Source of the DNA: Azospirillum brasilense
Lineage (GTDB): Bacteria; Pseudomonadota; Alphaproteobacteria; Azospirillales; Azospirillaceae
Reading direction: 5' to 3'
NCBI RefSeq assembly: GCF_005222205.1
Contig: NZ_CP032345.1
Location: 2,171,501-2,235,500, forward strand
Length of the DNA stretch: 64,000 nucleotides
A model generated the notes under the pieces. That model was not told where the DNA came from, did not search any database, and saw only the letters and a list, made by a program, of their open reading frames with translations. Shown here in pieces: positions 1 to 8,312 of this stretch (within the stretch, counting starts at the first letter, position 1; each line of letters opens with the position of its first letter). The position numbers were made by a program, and so were the translations under genes.

Positions 1-590
1 TTGAAGATGCCGGCGATGTTGTCCAGCGAACCGTTCGGGTTCCAGTCGTTCCGGTTCCAGCGCGGGGCGGCGTCGCCCTCGTCGCTGACGTAGCGGAAGG
101 CCACCTGGCCCTCGCCGTCCAGCCGCTTCACCGTCTCGGCGTCGGTCCAGTAGTTGCCGTCGCCGTGCGCCACCGGGTAGCGGACGATCTGGCCCTTGCG
201 GTACTTGGCCGTGAAGGGGCTGTCCGTGTTCTCCACCCGCAGATGCACGGTGCGGCAGATGAACTTCAGCTTGGCGTTGCGCATCAGCGCGCCGGGCAGC
301 AGCCCCGCCTCGGTGATGATCTGGAAGCCGTTGCAGATGCCGAGCACCCGCACGCCCTGATCGGCCCGCGCCTTGACCTCGCGCATGATCGGCGAGTGCG
401 CCGCCATGGCGCCGGAGCGCAGATAGTCGCCATAGGAGAAGCCGCCCGGCACGAGGATGAGATCGACCTTGGGCAGTTCGGTGTCGCGGTGCCAGACCAG
501 ATGCGGCTTGGTTCCGCTGGCGGCCTCCAGCGCGGCGACGGCGTCGCGTTCGCGGTTGGAGCCGGGGAAAACGATGACGGCGGCCTTCAT
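1..590 (-). CDS. purQ: Phosphoribosylformylglycinamidine synthase, glutaminase subunit PurQ (3' part off the window)
   Basis: PurQ is the class I glutamine amidotransferase subunit that feeds ammonia to PurL in step 4 of purine synthesis, with PurS as the third subunit. About 196 codons are visible; the C-terminal end lies left of base 1. The protein opens [16 protein letters not shown], shows the oxyanion segment [16 protein letters not shown] and the nucleophile motif GICNGFQ with its catalytic Cys, and later the family segment [10 protein letters not shown]. The ATG is at 590. Its usual partners purC and purS are on the same strand but nearly 4 kb upstream, with four unrelated genes between. 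The identification is secure; the missing C-terminal His/Glu of the triad cannot be checked here. Confidence 0.95.
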   Translation of the reverse strand, partial: MKAAVIVFPGSNRERDAVAALEAASGTKPHLVWHRDTELPKVDLILVPGGFSYGDYLRSGAMAAHSPIMREVKARADQGVRVLGICNGFQIITEAGLLPGALMRNAKLKFICRTVHLRVENTDSPFTAKYRKGQIVRYPVAHGDGNYWTDAETVKRLDGEGQVAFRYVSDEGDAAPRWNRNDWNPNGSLDNIAGIF

Positions 591-694
591 GGGGCTTGGA
601 AAATCCGGCGTCGTGGGGGGAACGGTTCGAGGCCGGACACTAAAGGCCCCGCCCCGCCAAAGCAAGGGCAAGGACCCATTCCGCAAAGCGAAAC

Positions 695-833
695 CCCTCT
701 CCCGCCCCGGGAGAGGGAGGGGCCCGCCGCTTGCGGCGGGAGGGTGAGGGTGCCGTCAAGGATCGGTGCCTTGATCCTTGCACGACCCTCACCCGCCTGC
801 TTCGCAGGCACCCTCTCCCGGGGCGGGAGAGGG
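695..833. repeat. REP-like GC-rich palindromic element overlapping the LysR stop
   Basis: Bases 695-717 and 811-833 are exact reverse complements of each other, and each arm is itself nearly palindromic (CCCTCTCCCG ... CGGGAGAGGG). Between them lie further complementary stretches (gcgggagggtgagggt against accctcacccgc). The whole can fold as one long hairpin or as two short ones. A near-identical core recurs at 54626-54648, and related palindromes lie at 6886-6988 and 50526-50549. It may act as a bidirectional terminator between the converging purQ and LysR mRNA ends, or be a dispersed REP-type repeat. The right arm is read as the final codons of the LysR gene. Confidence 0.75.
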
Positions 834-1718
834 ATTGCCGGACGTCATGGCCTGTTCGCGCAGCCAGTCGGGAAAGGCCGGCGCCTCGGTGTGGCCGCGC
901 TGGCGGCTTTCCAGCAGGTAATAATGGCCGGACACCACCCCCTCGGCCCCCAGCGGCGCGGTCAGCCGGCCGGTCTCCAGCGGGCGTTCCACGAACAGCC
1001 GGGGCACGATGGCGACGCCCAGCCCGTCCTCAGCCGCCTGGATGGCGAAATAGGTGTGGTCGACCTCCATCCGGCTGCGGAAGGCGTCCAGCTCCAGCCC
1101 GTGCGCCGTGCTCCAGGCCGGCAGCAGGTCGGCGCGGGCGCGGATGGTGATGACCGTCCGACGGGTCAGGTCGGCGGGGCTGCGCAGCGTCTCCAGCCCC
1201 GGCAGGGACGGGCTGCACACCGGCACGCAATGCTCGCGCATCAGGGGCAGCGGCTTCAGCCCGGCGAAATGGGCGGGGTCGCGGCGGATGGCGTAGTCGA
1301 AGGGACGGCTGGTGTCGATCGGGCCGGGGGCGGTGGACAGCGACACCGCCAGCTCGGGGAAGCGCTGCTGGAACAGGGGCAGGCGCGGCAACAGCCAATG
1401 CATGGCGAAGGTCGGGATGCAGTCCACCCGCAGCGTCCGCCGCCCGTCGCCGTCAAGCAGCGTGTCGGTCGCCTGCTGGATCTCGGTGAACAGGTCGGCG
1501 ATGCGGGTGAAGTAGCGCGCCCCGGCCTCGGTCAGCCGGACCTGCCGCTGGCTGCGGTCGAACAGGGGAATGCCGAGGAAGAGTTCCAGGCTGCGGATCT
1601 GGCGGCTGACCGCGCCGGGGGTGACGTTCAGCTCCTCCGCGGCGAGGCGGAAGCTGGAATGGCGGGCGGCGGCGACGAAGGCGCGCAGGGCGTTCAGCGG
1701 CGGAAGGCGGGAGGGCAT
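789..1718 (-). CDS. LysR-family transcriptional regulator (GcvA-like)
   Basis: The N-terminal helix-turn-helix is clear (LNALRAFVAAARHSSFRLAAEEL, then VTPGAVSRQI and LFLGIPLFDRSQRQVRLTEAG, about residues 7-65). It is followed by a periplasmic-binding-type effector domain to about residue 290. The PPLNALRAF opening and the TPGAVSRQIRSLE pattern are typical of the GcvA branch. ATG 1718 is preferred; a GTG six codons upstream (1736) is in frame, and neither has a strong Shine-Dalgarno. The gene is divergent from the MFS carrier at 1820 with about 100 bases between, so that carrier is its likely target (inferred). The last ten or so residues (EGACEAGG) are encoded by the palindromic repeat at 784-833, so the C-terminus is probably not the ancestral one. 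Confidence 0.88.
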   Translation of the reverse strand: MPSRLPPLNALRAFVAAARHSSFRLAAEELNVTPGAVSRQIRSLELFLGIPLFDRSQRQVRLTEAGARYFTRIADLFTEIQQATDTLLDGDGRRTLRVDCIPTFAMHWLLPRLPLFQQRFPELAVSLSTAPGPIDTSRPFDYAIRRDPAHFAGLKPLPLMREHCVPVCSPSLPGLETLRSPADLTRRTVITIRARADLLPAWSTAHGLELDAFRSRMEVDHTYFAIQAAEDGLGVAIVPRLFVERPLETGRLTAPLGAEGVVSGHYYLLESRQRGHTEAPAFPDWLREQAMTSGNPSPAPGEGACEAGG

Positions 1719-1819
1719 CCGTTGAGTTTTTCTCACCGGTTGGCGGAAGACAAGTCGTTTGTCGGTGTCCGACCGGCTGGCTAGGGTGCCTGCCGCTTTC
1801 CGTCCTCTCCTGGTCCGCC

Positions 1820-2995
1820 ATGTCGCACATCACCCGCCGGTTGGTCTGGTTCCTCGGCGTCTCGCAGCTGCTGTGCTGGGGGATTTCCTATTACCTGATC
1901 GCCATCTTCGGGAGTCCCATGGCCGCCGATCTCGGCCTGAGCCTGCCGGTGGCGTTCGGCGGCTTCACGGCGGCGCTTCTGGTCATGGGGGTGGTGTCGG
2001 GCAGCGTCGGGCGGGCCATCGACCGCTGGGGCGGACGCCCGGTGATGGTCATCGGCTCGCTGCTGACGGCGGCGGGGTGCCTGGGGCTGGCCTCCTCGAC
2101 GGGGCTGGTGAGCTACTACGCCTCCTGGCTGGTGCTGGGTCTGGCGATGCGGGCGAGCCTGTACGAGGCGGCCTTTGCCGCCCTGGCCCGGCTGGGCGGC
2201 CCGCTGGCGCGGGTGCCGATCTCGCAGATCACCCTGCTGGGCGGGCTGGCCTCGACGGTGCTGTGGCCGGTGGGGCAGGCGATGGCCGACGCCTGGGGCT
2301 GGCGCGGCGCCCTGGTCGCCTACGCCGTCATCGCGCTGCTGACGATCCCGCTGCACGCCGCCATCCCGTCCGACCGCTACGTGCGCCCGGCGCCGCCCGC
2401 CGGGACGGAGCCCGCCGGACCCGCGGGTTCGCCGCGGCGGCGCTGGGTGGCACCCGTGTTCTACATGGTGATGACCACGGCGGTCGGCGTGCTGACCTCG
2501 GCGATGTCGGCGCACATGATCGGCATCCTGGTCGGGCTGGGGGCGGCGCCCGCGGCGGCGGTGTGGATCTCCACGGTGCGCGGCGTCGGCCAGTCCTCGG
2601 CCCGGCTGTGCGAGGTGCTGTCCGGGTCCCGCCTGCATCCCACCGCCCTGGCGCTGCTCGCCTGCGGGCTGCTGCTGCCCGGCTTTCTGATCGGGCTATG
2701 GAGCGGCGCGGTGCTGGCCGCCGGCGTCGCCTTCTCCCTGCTGTTCGGGGCGGGGGCCGGGCTGGCGACCATCGTGCGCGGCACGCTGCCGCTGGTGCTG
2801 TTCGACCCGCAGAGCTACGGCCGGACGGTCGGGCGGCTGCTGGTGCCGAGCTTCTACGCCGCCGCGCTGGCACCGATGGGCTACGCGGTCATCATCGAGC
2901 GGGCGGGGGAGACGGCGGCGCTTCTGCTGTCCGCCGTCCTGGCGCTGGTGGCGGTGGGTGCTGCGGGCGTGCTGTGGGCGACCGCCCGCCGCTGA
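1820..2995 (+). CDS. Major facilitator superfamily transporter
   Basis: This 391-residue inner-membrane protein has about twelve hydrophobic segments in the 6+6 arrangement of MFS carriers. The segment GRAIDRWGGRPVMVIG at about residues 66-81 matches the conserved loop 2-3 signature (G-x-x-x-D-R-x-G-R/x-R). A central cytoplasmic loop rich in Pro and Arg (about 190-210) separates the halves. The substrate cannot be told from sequence. It is divergent from the LysR regulator ending at 789, which suggests inducible expression by a small molecule. The ATG at 1820 places the first membrane helix right at the N-terminus, as expected; no good Shine-Dalgarno is seen. Confidence 0.85.
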   Translation: MSHITRRLVWFLGVSQLLCWGISYYLIAIFGSPMAADLGLSLPVAFGGFTAALLVMGVVSGSVGRAIDRWGGRPVMVIGSLLTAAGCLGLASSTGLVSYYASWLVLGLAMRASLYEAAFAALARLGGPLARVPISQITLLGGLASTVLWPVGQAMADAWGWRGALVAYAVIALLTIPLHAAIPSDRYVRPAPPAGTEPAGPAGSPRRRWVAPVFYMVMTTAVGVLTSAMSAHMIGILVGLGAAPAAAVWISTVRGVGQSSARLCEVLSGSRLHPTALALLACGLLLPGFLIGLWSGAVLAAGVAFSLLFGAGAGLATIVRGTLPLVLFDPQSYGRTVGRLLVPSFYAAALAPMGYAVIIERAGETAALLLSAVLALVAVGAAGVLWATARR

Positions 2996-2999
2996 GGGA

Positions 3000-3689
3000 T
3001 CAGTCGCCGCCGTTCAGGCGCTTGCTCCAATCCTCGACGCCCTGGGTCAGCCGGCGCTCGGCCAGCGTCCGCCACGTCTGGGCCAGCACCGGCAGGGCGG
3101 CCATCTCGGCCAGGGCGTCACGATTCTGCGTGTCCACATAGAGAACGTGGAGCAGCCGGGCGAGCGTCCATTGCGGGTAGGGCCGCTCGACCAGGGTCAG
3201 CCGGTCGCCGGGGGCGATCTGGCCGGGTTCCGGCACGCGATAGTACCAGCCGGTGCGCCCGGTGGTCTGGACGCGCTTGGCCATGTCGGGCACGGCGAAG
3301 CGGTGGTTCAGCTTCCAGCAGGGCTGGCGGGCCTGGGCGACCTCAAGCAGGGCGGTGCCGGCGCGGAAGCGGTCGCCGACGCAGACGTCGGCCTCGGTCA
3401 GGCCCAGCGTGGCGAGGTTCTCGCCGAAGGCGCCGGGCTGGCCGAGCAGCGGCACCTCTGCGCCCAGCTCGTCCCGCCACGCCGGATGGTGGTCCAGCGG
3501 GTAATGGTGGATGGCCTTGTCCGGCCCGCCATGGACGCGGCGGTCGGCCTGCTCGTCGTCCAGGAAGCCTTCGGGGCCGACCGCGCGCGGGCCGTCCACC
3601 GGGGACTTGGCGATGGCGCTGGTTCGCCCCGGCGGGCCGAAGGGGGCGGCCTTGCCGACGAGGACGGCGGTGATGGTGGTCTCGGTCAC
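3000..3689 (-). CDS. MOSC-domain protein (YiiM type)
   Basis: This 229-residue protein has the MOSC fold of molybdenum-cofactor sulfurase C-termini. Visible landmarks are VHGGPDKAIHHYPLDHH near residue 55, FGENLATLGLTEADVCVGD near 90, and the conserved cysteine in ARQPCWKL near 125. YiiM-like members reduce N-hydroxylated bases and other N-oxides using bound Moco; that role is assigned from the family. The GTG start at 3689 has an AAGGAAAG Shine-Dalgarno about 10 bases upstream and overlaps the upstream glycosylase stop by four bases (GTGA), so the two are translationally coupled. The coupling to a base-repair gene agrees with a role in detoxifying modified bases. Confidence 0.85.
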   Translation of the reverse strand: MTETTITAVLVGKAAPFGPPGRTSAIAKSPVDGPRAVGPEGFLDDEQADRRVHGGPDKAIHHYPLDHHPAWRDELGAEVPLLGQPGAFGENLATLGLTEADVCVGDRFRAGTALLEVAQARQPCWKLNHRFAVPDMAKRVQTTGRTGWYYRVPEPGQIAPGDRLTLVERPYPQWTLARLLHVLYVDTQNRDALAEMAALPVLAQTWRTLAERRLTQGVEDWSKRLNGGD

Positions 3690-4354
3690 GGTGTCGTCTT
3701 TCCTTGGGGCGTCTTCTTGTCTTTGGCCGGCCTCTGTTTGGCCGGCTTCAGGGCTCTGGCCTGCTCCTGCAGGGCCACGTAATGGTGCCAGACGAGTTGG
3801 GCGGCGAGGCTGCGGTGCGGGCGCCAGGGCTCGGCGACGGCGAGGAGCTGCGCCTGGGTCGGCTTCTCCGCCCAACCCTTCAGCCGCTGCACGCCGAGCT
3901 GGATGGCGAGGTCGCCGACCGGCCAGATGTCCGGCCGGCCGAGCGCCATCATCAGGTAGATCTCGGCGGTCCAGCGCCCGATGCCCTTCAGCGCGATCAG
4001 GGCAGCAATGGCCTCCTCGTCGTCCATCTGGTGAATGGCGTCGAAGTCCAGCCGACCGTCCGCGACGGTCTGAGCCAGCCCGCGGGCGTAGCCGATCTTC
4101 TGGCGCGACAGGCCGCAGGCCCGCAGATCCTCGTCGGGCAGGGCCAGGATGGCGTCGGGGGTCACCACCCCGACCATGGCCTGGAGCTTGGCCCACAGCG
4201 CCGCAGCGACCGTGGTGGACAGCTGCTGCTCGATGATCAGGCAGAGCAGGCCGGAAAAGCCGTCCGGGCGGCGGAAGTCGCGCACCGTCGGGCCGCCGAC
4301 GCGCAGGGACTCGGCGAAGATGGGATCGAGCGCGGAGAGATGGTCGATGGACAT
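3686..4354 (-). CDS. DNA-3-methyladenine glycosylase II-like (HhH-GPD, AlkA family)
   Basis: The enzyme excises alkylated bases from DNA. The 222-residue protein has the helix-hairpin-helix segment LIALKGIGRWTAEIYLMM (about residues 112-130) followed by the GPD part IWPVGDLAIQ, whose Asp is the catalytic residue in AlkA. It lacks the extra N-terminal AlkA domain, so it resembles the short bacterial 3mA glycosylases. The ATG at 4354 gives the start MSIDHLSALDP; an earlier in-frame ATG at 4399 lies inside a perfect terminator-like hairpin and is unlikely. The Lys/Pro-rich tail (KPAKQRPAKDKK) may add DNA contact. Its stop overlaps the MOSC gene start. Confidence 0.88.
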   Translation of the reverse strand: MSIDHLSALDPIFAESLRVGGPTVRDFRRPDGFSGLLCLIIEQQLSTTVAAALWAKLQAMVGVVTPDAILALPDEDLRACGLSRQKIGYARGLAQTVADGRLDFDAIHQMDDEEAIAALIALKGIGRWTAEIYLMMALGRPDIWPVGDLAIQLGVQRLKGWAEKPTQAQLLAVAEPWRPHRSLAAQLVWHHYVALQEQARALKPAKQRPAKDKKTPQGKTTP

Positions 4355-4363
4355 GGTCGAACG

Positions 4364-4402
4364 AAAATGGGGGATGCGCAGCGGTTGCGCATCCCCCATT
4401 TT
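4364..4402. terminator. Perfect 17-bp inverted repeat between purS and the glycosylase gene
   Basis: Bases 4364-4380 (AAAATGGGGGATGCGCA) and 4386-4402 are exact reverse complements with a five-base loop. The stem ends in AAAA/TTTT, so it reads as a bidirectional intrinsic terminator. It lies 60 bases after the purS stop on the minus strand and ends only ten bases before the glycosylase ATG, so it could also hide or expose that gene's start region. It probably closes the purC-purS transcript. Confidence 0.75.
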
Positions 4403-4462
4403 CCGACAGGCAGGATTGAGCGAGGACGGCCTTAGGCCATCAACTCTCAGGCCATCGAACTC

Positions 4463-4705
4463 TCAGGCCACCAGCTCGATCGCGTAGTCTTCGATCACGG
4501 TGTTGGCCAGCAGCTTGGTGCACATGGCCTCGACCTCCTTGCGGGCGGCGGCCTCGTCGGTGCTCTTGAGCTGAAGCTCGATGACCTTGCCGGCGCGGAC
4601 GTCCTCGACGCCGTCGAAGCCCAGCGTGTGCAGCGCGTGCGCGATGGCCTTGCCCTGGGGGTCGAGAACGCCGCGCTTGAGGGTGACGTGAACCTTCGCC
4701 TTCAT
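4463..4705 (-). CDS. purS: Phosphoribosylformylglycinamidine synthase subunit PurS
   Basis: PurS is the small third subunit that bridges PurQ and small-type PurL in the FGAM synthase complex. The 80-residue product, MKAKVHVTLKRGVLDPQGKA onward, has the family opening, the central GFDGVEDVRAGKVIEL segment and the closing ANTVIEDYAIEL. Length is normal for PurS. It follows purC by 46 bases on the same strand and ends before the hairpin at 4364-4402. purQ is not next to it as is usual; it lies beyond the MOSC, MFS and LysR genes. Confidence 0.97.
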   Translation of the reverse strand: MKAKVHVTLKRGVLDPQGKAIAHALHTLGFDGVEDVRAGKVIELQLKSTDEAAARKEVEAMCTKLLANTVIEDYAIELVA

Positions 4706-4751
4706 CGGATGTCCGCTCGCTTGATGGTGCTGATGGGTAGGGGTAAGGGGA

Positions 4752-5516
4752 TTACTGGACCGTCTTGGGACCCTTGACGTCCACCGGGCCGCCTTCGGGC
4801 AGGATGCCGAGGCGCCGGGCGACCTCCTGATAGGCCTCCTCGACCTGACCGAGGTCCTGGCGGAAGCGGTCCTTGTCCAGCTTCTCGTTGGTCTTGATGT
4901 CCCACAGGCGGCAGTTGTCGGGGCTGATCTCGTCGGCCAGGACGATGCGCATCTCCTCGTTCTCCCACAGCCGGCCGAACTCCAGCTTGAAATCCACCAG
5001 CCGCAGGCCGATGCCGAGGAAGAGGCCCGACAGATAGTCGTTCACGCGGAGCGACAGCGCCACCATGTCGTCGAGGTCCTGCGGAGCCGCCCAGCCGAAG
5101 GCCGTGATGTGCTCCTCGGTGACCATGGGATTGTTCAGCTCGTCGGACTTGTAATAATACTCGATGATCGAGCGCGGCAGCGGGGTCCCTTCCGGGATGC
5201 CGAAGCGCTTGGACAGCGAGCCGGCGGCGGTGTTGCGCACGACCAGCTCGATGGGGATGATCTCGACCTCGCGAACCAGCTGCTCGCGCATGTTCAGACG
5301 GCGCACGAAGTGCGTCGGCACGCCGATTTCCGACAAACGGCTCATCAGGTATTCGGAGATGCGGTTGTTCAGCACCCCCTTGCCGGTGATGATGCCCTTC
5401 TTCTGGTTGTTGAAGGCGGTCGCGTCGTCCTTGAAGTACTGCACCAGCGTGCCCGGCTCGGGACCTTCGAACAGGACCTTCGCCTTGCCTTCGTAGATGC
5501 GCCGACGTCGTGTCAT
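4752..5516 (-). CDS. purC: Phosphoribosylaminoimidazole-succinocarboxamide synthase (SAICAR synthetase)
   Basis: PurC joins aspartate to CAIR using ATP, step 8 of purine synthesis. The 254-residue protein opens [20 protein letters not shown], with the YEGKAK ATP-binding signature, then [41 protein letters not shown], and the SAICAR signature [10 protein letters not shown] near residue 185. The ATG at 5516 gives the normal length; an upstream in-frame ATG at 5591 would add 25 unrelated residues. purS follows 46 bases downstream. The product would act in the cytosol together with PurB, encoded 1.5 kb away. Confidence 0.97.
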   Translation of the reverse strand: MTRRRRIYEGKAKVLFEGPEPGTLVQYFKDDATAFNNQKKGIITGKGVLNNRISEYLMSRLSEIGVPTHFVRRLNMREQLVREVEIIPIELVVRNTAAGSLSKRFGIPEGTPLPRSIIEYYYKSDELNNPMVTEEHITAFGWAAPQDLDDMVALSLRVNDYLSGLFLGIGLRLVDFKLEFGRLWENEEMRIVLADEISPDNCRLWDIKTNEKLDKDRFRQDLGQVEEAYQEVARRLGILPEGGPVDVKGPKTVQ

Positions 5517-5631
5517 GAGAGATCGTCCAAAAACGTGTAGCCTGGGCCGATGGGTGACCGGTCCAGGGGATATGCACGAGTGATATAGCAAGCTGGCCCA
5601 GGGAACACAATGCGCGGGGGCTGCTGCGGCC

Positions 5632-6405
5632 TCACCCCAGGGAGACGGGTTGCCACGGCGCCTCGTGAGGGCGGCCGGCGGCGAAGTGCCAGACGGGGTC
5701 GAGGTCTGGGCGCTCCACGGCGGGCAGGGCGATCAGCGCGCTCGACACCGTGCCGAATCCGGTGGGCAGCAGGAAGTTCATCGCCCCGCGCTCGCCCCGC
5801 TCGCCGTCGTCCCAGATGCGGCTCGCCAGCAGCTCCGGCCAGCCGCCCCACAGGTCCCCGGCCCGCTCCGGGTCGGGCGGTGCCGCGTGCTGGAAGAGGG
5901 GCAGATATTGGGCCTGCCGCGGGTCCTCCGCCATGTCGTCCATGTCGCTGGCGGTGACCATATGGACGCCCTCGGGAATCTCGATCACCTCCGGGCGGTT
6001 GCGCGGGGAGGGGCCGCGGTGGACCAGCAGCCGGGCGTCGCGGTTGTCGGCGATCAGCAGGTTGAAGGGGCGATAGGCCCGCGTGTCGAGCTGCGCCATG
6101 GCCGCCGCCGCCGCCGCCGCGTCGGCGAAATCCAGCGCGTCGAGAACCAGCTCCCCGCGCGACCGCTTGCCGGCCTCCGGCCCCAGCGTGCCCATGCGGT
6201 TCAGCACGGCGGCCACGACGCCCTCGTCGTTCATGCCCAGCCAGGAGCCGCCGGCCAGTTCGTCCAGCCCGGCGACCACGTTGGGACGGTCGGGCCAGTG
6301 GCGCGCCGGCGCCTTCCAGGGCCGCCCGGCCATCTCGTCGCGGTTGGCGCCCAGGATCAGGGGCCATGTTGCGTCCGGTCGTCGCAGGAGGATCACGCTG
6401 CACAT
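5632..6405 (-). CDS. NRDE (TANGO2-like) family protein
   Basis: The 257-residue protein begins MCSVILLRR and carries the eponymous motif in [15 protein letters not shown] (NRDE near residue 20). Further family landmarks follow: [19 protein letters not shown] and [16 protein letters not shown]. The N-terminal Met-Cys places a Cys where N-terminal nucleophile-type hydrolases have theirs; that mechanism is an inference from the fold, not shown for this protein. TANGO2 relatives have been linked to haem or lipid handling, but the bacterial role is open. It lies 115 bases upstream of purC on the same strand with no obvious functional tie to it. Confidence 0.85.
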   Translation of the reverse strand: MCSVILLRRPDATWPLILGANRDEMAGRPWKAPARHWPDRPNVVAGLDELAGGSWLGMNDEGVVAAVLNRMGTLGPEAGKRSRGELVLDALDFADAAAAAAAMAQLDTRAYRPFNLLIADNRDARLLVHRGPSPRNRPEVIEIPEGVHMVTASDMDDMAEDPRQAQYLPLFQHAAPPDPERAGDLWGGWPELLASRIWDDGERGERGAMNFLLPTGFGTVSSALIALPAVERPDLDPVWHFAAGRPHEAPWQPVSLG

Positions 6406-6557
6406 GGGGAATCTTGCCTTCCGCTTCCCTCTTGGGTATGTCGCCGCACGCCGGATTCGCCGATTGGCCGGTGGGTGGGGGCGATGACGACGCCCGGCAC
6501 ACCGGCTATATAGTCTTGTATCTGGGAGCGCAAAACCAATCCAAGGAGCCGGGTCCC

Positions 6558-6878
6558 ATGACGACCTTCGACGAGCGCGAGAGGGCCTTCGAGAACAAGT
6601 TCCAGCATGACCAGGACCTGCTCTTCAGGATTCGCGCGCGCCGCGACCGGCTGGCGGGGCTGTGGGCCGCGGGTCTGCTGGGCCTGACCGGGGGCGAGGC
6701 CGACGCCTATGTCCGCCAGATCATCGACGCCGACATCGCGGCCGTCGGCCCGCACGACGTCCGCGACCGTCTGGCCGCCGACCTGCACGCCAGGGGCGTC
6801 GACATTTCCGACCACCGCGTGGAGAAGGAGCTGGCCCGTCTGCTGGACGTCGCCCGGCAGCAGGTGCACGCGGAGTAA
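6558..6878 (+). CDS. F1F0-ATPase zeta inhibitor subunit (DUF1476)
   Basis: This 106-residue protein belongs to the family of the alphaproteobacterial zeta subunit, which blocks ATP hydrolysis by F1-ATPase; the role is from work on Paracoccus, the membership from sequence. The N-terminal inhibitory segment is MTTFDERERAFENKFQHDQ, followed by LLFRIRARRDRLAGLWAA and a helical remainder ending LDVARQQVHAE. An AAGGAG Shine-Dalgarno sits nine bases before ATG 6558, fixing the start. It is a stand-alone gene, divergent from the NRDE gene, away from any atp operon in the window. Confidence 0.92.
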   Translation: MTTFDERERAFENKFQHDQDLLFRIRARRDRLAGLWAAGLLGLTGGEADAYVRQIIDADIAAVGPHDVRDRLAADLHARGVDISDHRVEKELARLLDVARQQVHAE

Positions 6879-6885
6879 GGGTCTT

Positions 6886-6988
6886 GCCCCCACCCTGACC
6901 CTCCCCCGCTTCGCAGGGGAGGGGATAACGCCCTCCCTTGCCGAAGGCGGGGGAGGGAAGGGGCCCGCGAAGCGGGAAGGGTGGGGGC
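6886..6988. repeat. Nested GC-rich inverted repeats between the zeta-subunit gene and purB
   Basis: Outer arms 6886-6896 (GCCCCCACCCT) and 6978-6988 are exact reverse complements, as are the inner arms 6899-6909 (CCCTCCCCCGC) and 6947-6957. Minor stems (cccgc/gaagcggg) lie inside. The element fills the space between two converging genes and probably terminates both transcripts. In composition it resembles the palindromes at 695-833, 50526-50549 and 54626-54648. Confidence 0.7.
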
Positions 6989-7016
6989 TCCGAGGATCAG
7001 CGAAGCCCCCGACCGA

Positions 7017-8312
7017 TCACTCCCCGAACACGCGCTTGAACACCATGTCGACGTTCTTCGTGTGGTAGGTCATGTCGAACATCGGGGCCAGCGTCTCGCG
7101 GGAGATGTGCTTCGCCACGTCGGCGTCCGACGACAGCAGGTCGAGGAAGTTGCCACCCTTCTCCCACACCTGCATGGCGTTGCGCTGCACCGCCTTGTAG
7201 CTGTCCTCGCGGCTCATCCCGGCCTGGGTCAGGGCCAGCAGGACGCGCTGCGAGAAGACCAGCCCGCCCAGGTCATCCAGGTTCTTCTGCATGCGCTCCG
7301 GATAGACCACCAGCTTGTCCATCATGCCGGTCAGGCGGGCCAGCGCGAAGTCCAGCGTCACCGTGGCGTCGGGGCCGAACATGCGCTCGACCGAGCTGTG
7401 GGAGATGTCGCGCTCGTGCCACAGGGCGACGTTCTCCAGCGCCGGGACGACGGCGGCGCGGACGATGCGCGCCAGACCGGTCAGGTTCTCCGACAGCACC
7501 GGGTTGCGCTTGTGCGGCATCGCCGAGGAGCCCTTCTGGCCCGGATGGAAATACTCCTCCGCCTCGCGCACCTCGGTGCGCTGCAGGTGGCGGATCTCCA
7601 CGGCCAGATTCTCGATCGACGAGGCGATGACGCCCAGAACCGAGAAGTAGAAGGCGTGGCGGTCGCGCGGGATGACCTGGGTGGACACCGGCTCCGGCGT
7701 CAGCCCCATCTTGGCGGCGACGTGCTGCTCCACCCGCGGGTCGATGTTGGCGAAGGTGCCGACCGCGCCGGAGATGGCGCAGGTGGCGATGTCGGCGCGC
7801 GCCTGGACCAGACGCTCGCGCCCGCGGGCGAAGGCGGCGTAATGGCCGGCCAGCTTCAGGCCGAAGGTCGTCGGCTCGGCGTGGATGCCGTGGCTGCGCC
7901 CGATGGTGACGGTGTCCTTGTGCTCGTAGGCGCGGCGCTTCAGCACGGCCAGCAGCTTGTCCATGTCGTCGAGCAGCAGGTCGGCGGCCTGGGTCATCTG
8001 CACGGCGAGGCAGGTGTCCAGCACGTCCGACGAGGTCATGCCCTGGTGGACGAAGCGCGCCTCCGGCCCGACATGTTCGGCGAGGTTGGTCAGGAAGGCG
8101 ATGACGTCGTGGCGGGTCTCCCGCTCGATCTCGTCGATGCGGTCGATCTCCCACTTCCCGCGCTCCCACACGGCGGCGGCGGCCTCCTTCGGGATGACCC
8201 CCAGCTCCGCCTGCGCGTCGCAGGCGTGCGCCTCGATCTCGAACCAGATGCGGAACCGGTTCTCCGGCTCCCAGATGCGGGCCATTTCGGGGCGGGTGTA
8301 GCGGGGGATCAT
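7017..8312 (-). CDS. purB: Adenylosuccinate lyase
   Basis: PurB performs two fumarate-releasing steps of purine synthesis. The 431-residue protein opens MIPRYTRPEMARIWEPENRFR, shows FVHQGMTSSDVLDTCLAVQM near residue 90, TIGRSHGIHAEPTTFG near 140 (catalytic His), and the superfamily signature GSSAMPHKRNPVLSEN near 260 with its flexible catalytic Ser loop. A GGAG Shine-Dalgarno precedes ATG 8312. It is on the same strand as purC and purS but separated from them by the divergent zeta-subunit gene. A second, distinct fumarase-superfamily lyase is at 59349-60698; this copy is the clear housekeeping enzyme. Confidence 0.97.
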   Translation of the reverse strand: MIPRYTRPEMARIWEPENRFRIWFEIEAHACDAQAELGVIPKEAAAAVWERGKWEIDRIDEIERETRHDVIAFLTNLAEHVGPEARFVHQGMTSSDVLDTCLAVQMTQAADLLLDDMDKLLAVLKRRAYEHKDTVTIGRSHGIHAEPTTFGLKLAGHYAAFARGRERLVQARADIATCAISGAVGTFANIDPRVEQHVAAKMGLTPEPVSTQVIPRDRHAFYFSVLGVIASSIENLAVEIRHLQRTEVREAEEYFHPGQKGSSAMPHKRNPVLSENLTGLARIVRAAVVPALENVALWHERDISHSSVERMFGPDATVTLDFALARLTGMMDKLVVYPERMQKNLDDLGGLVFSQRVLLALTQAGMSREDSYKAVQRNAMQVWEKGGNFLDLLSSDADVAKHISRETLAPMFDMTYHTKNVDMVFKRVFGE

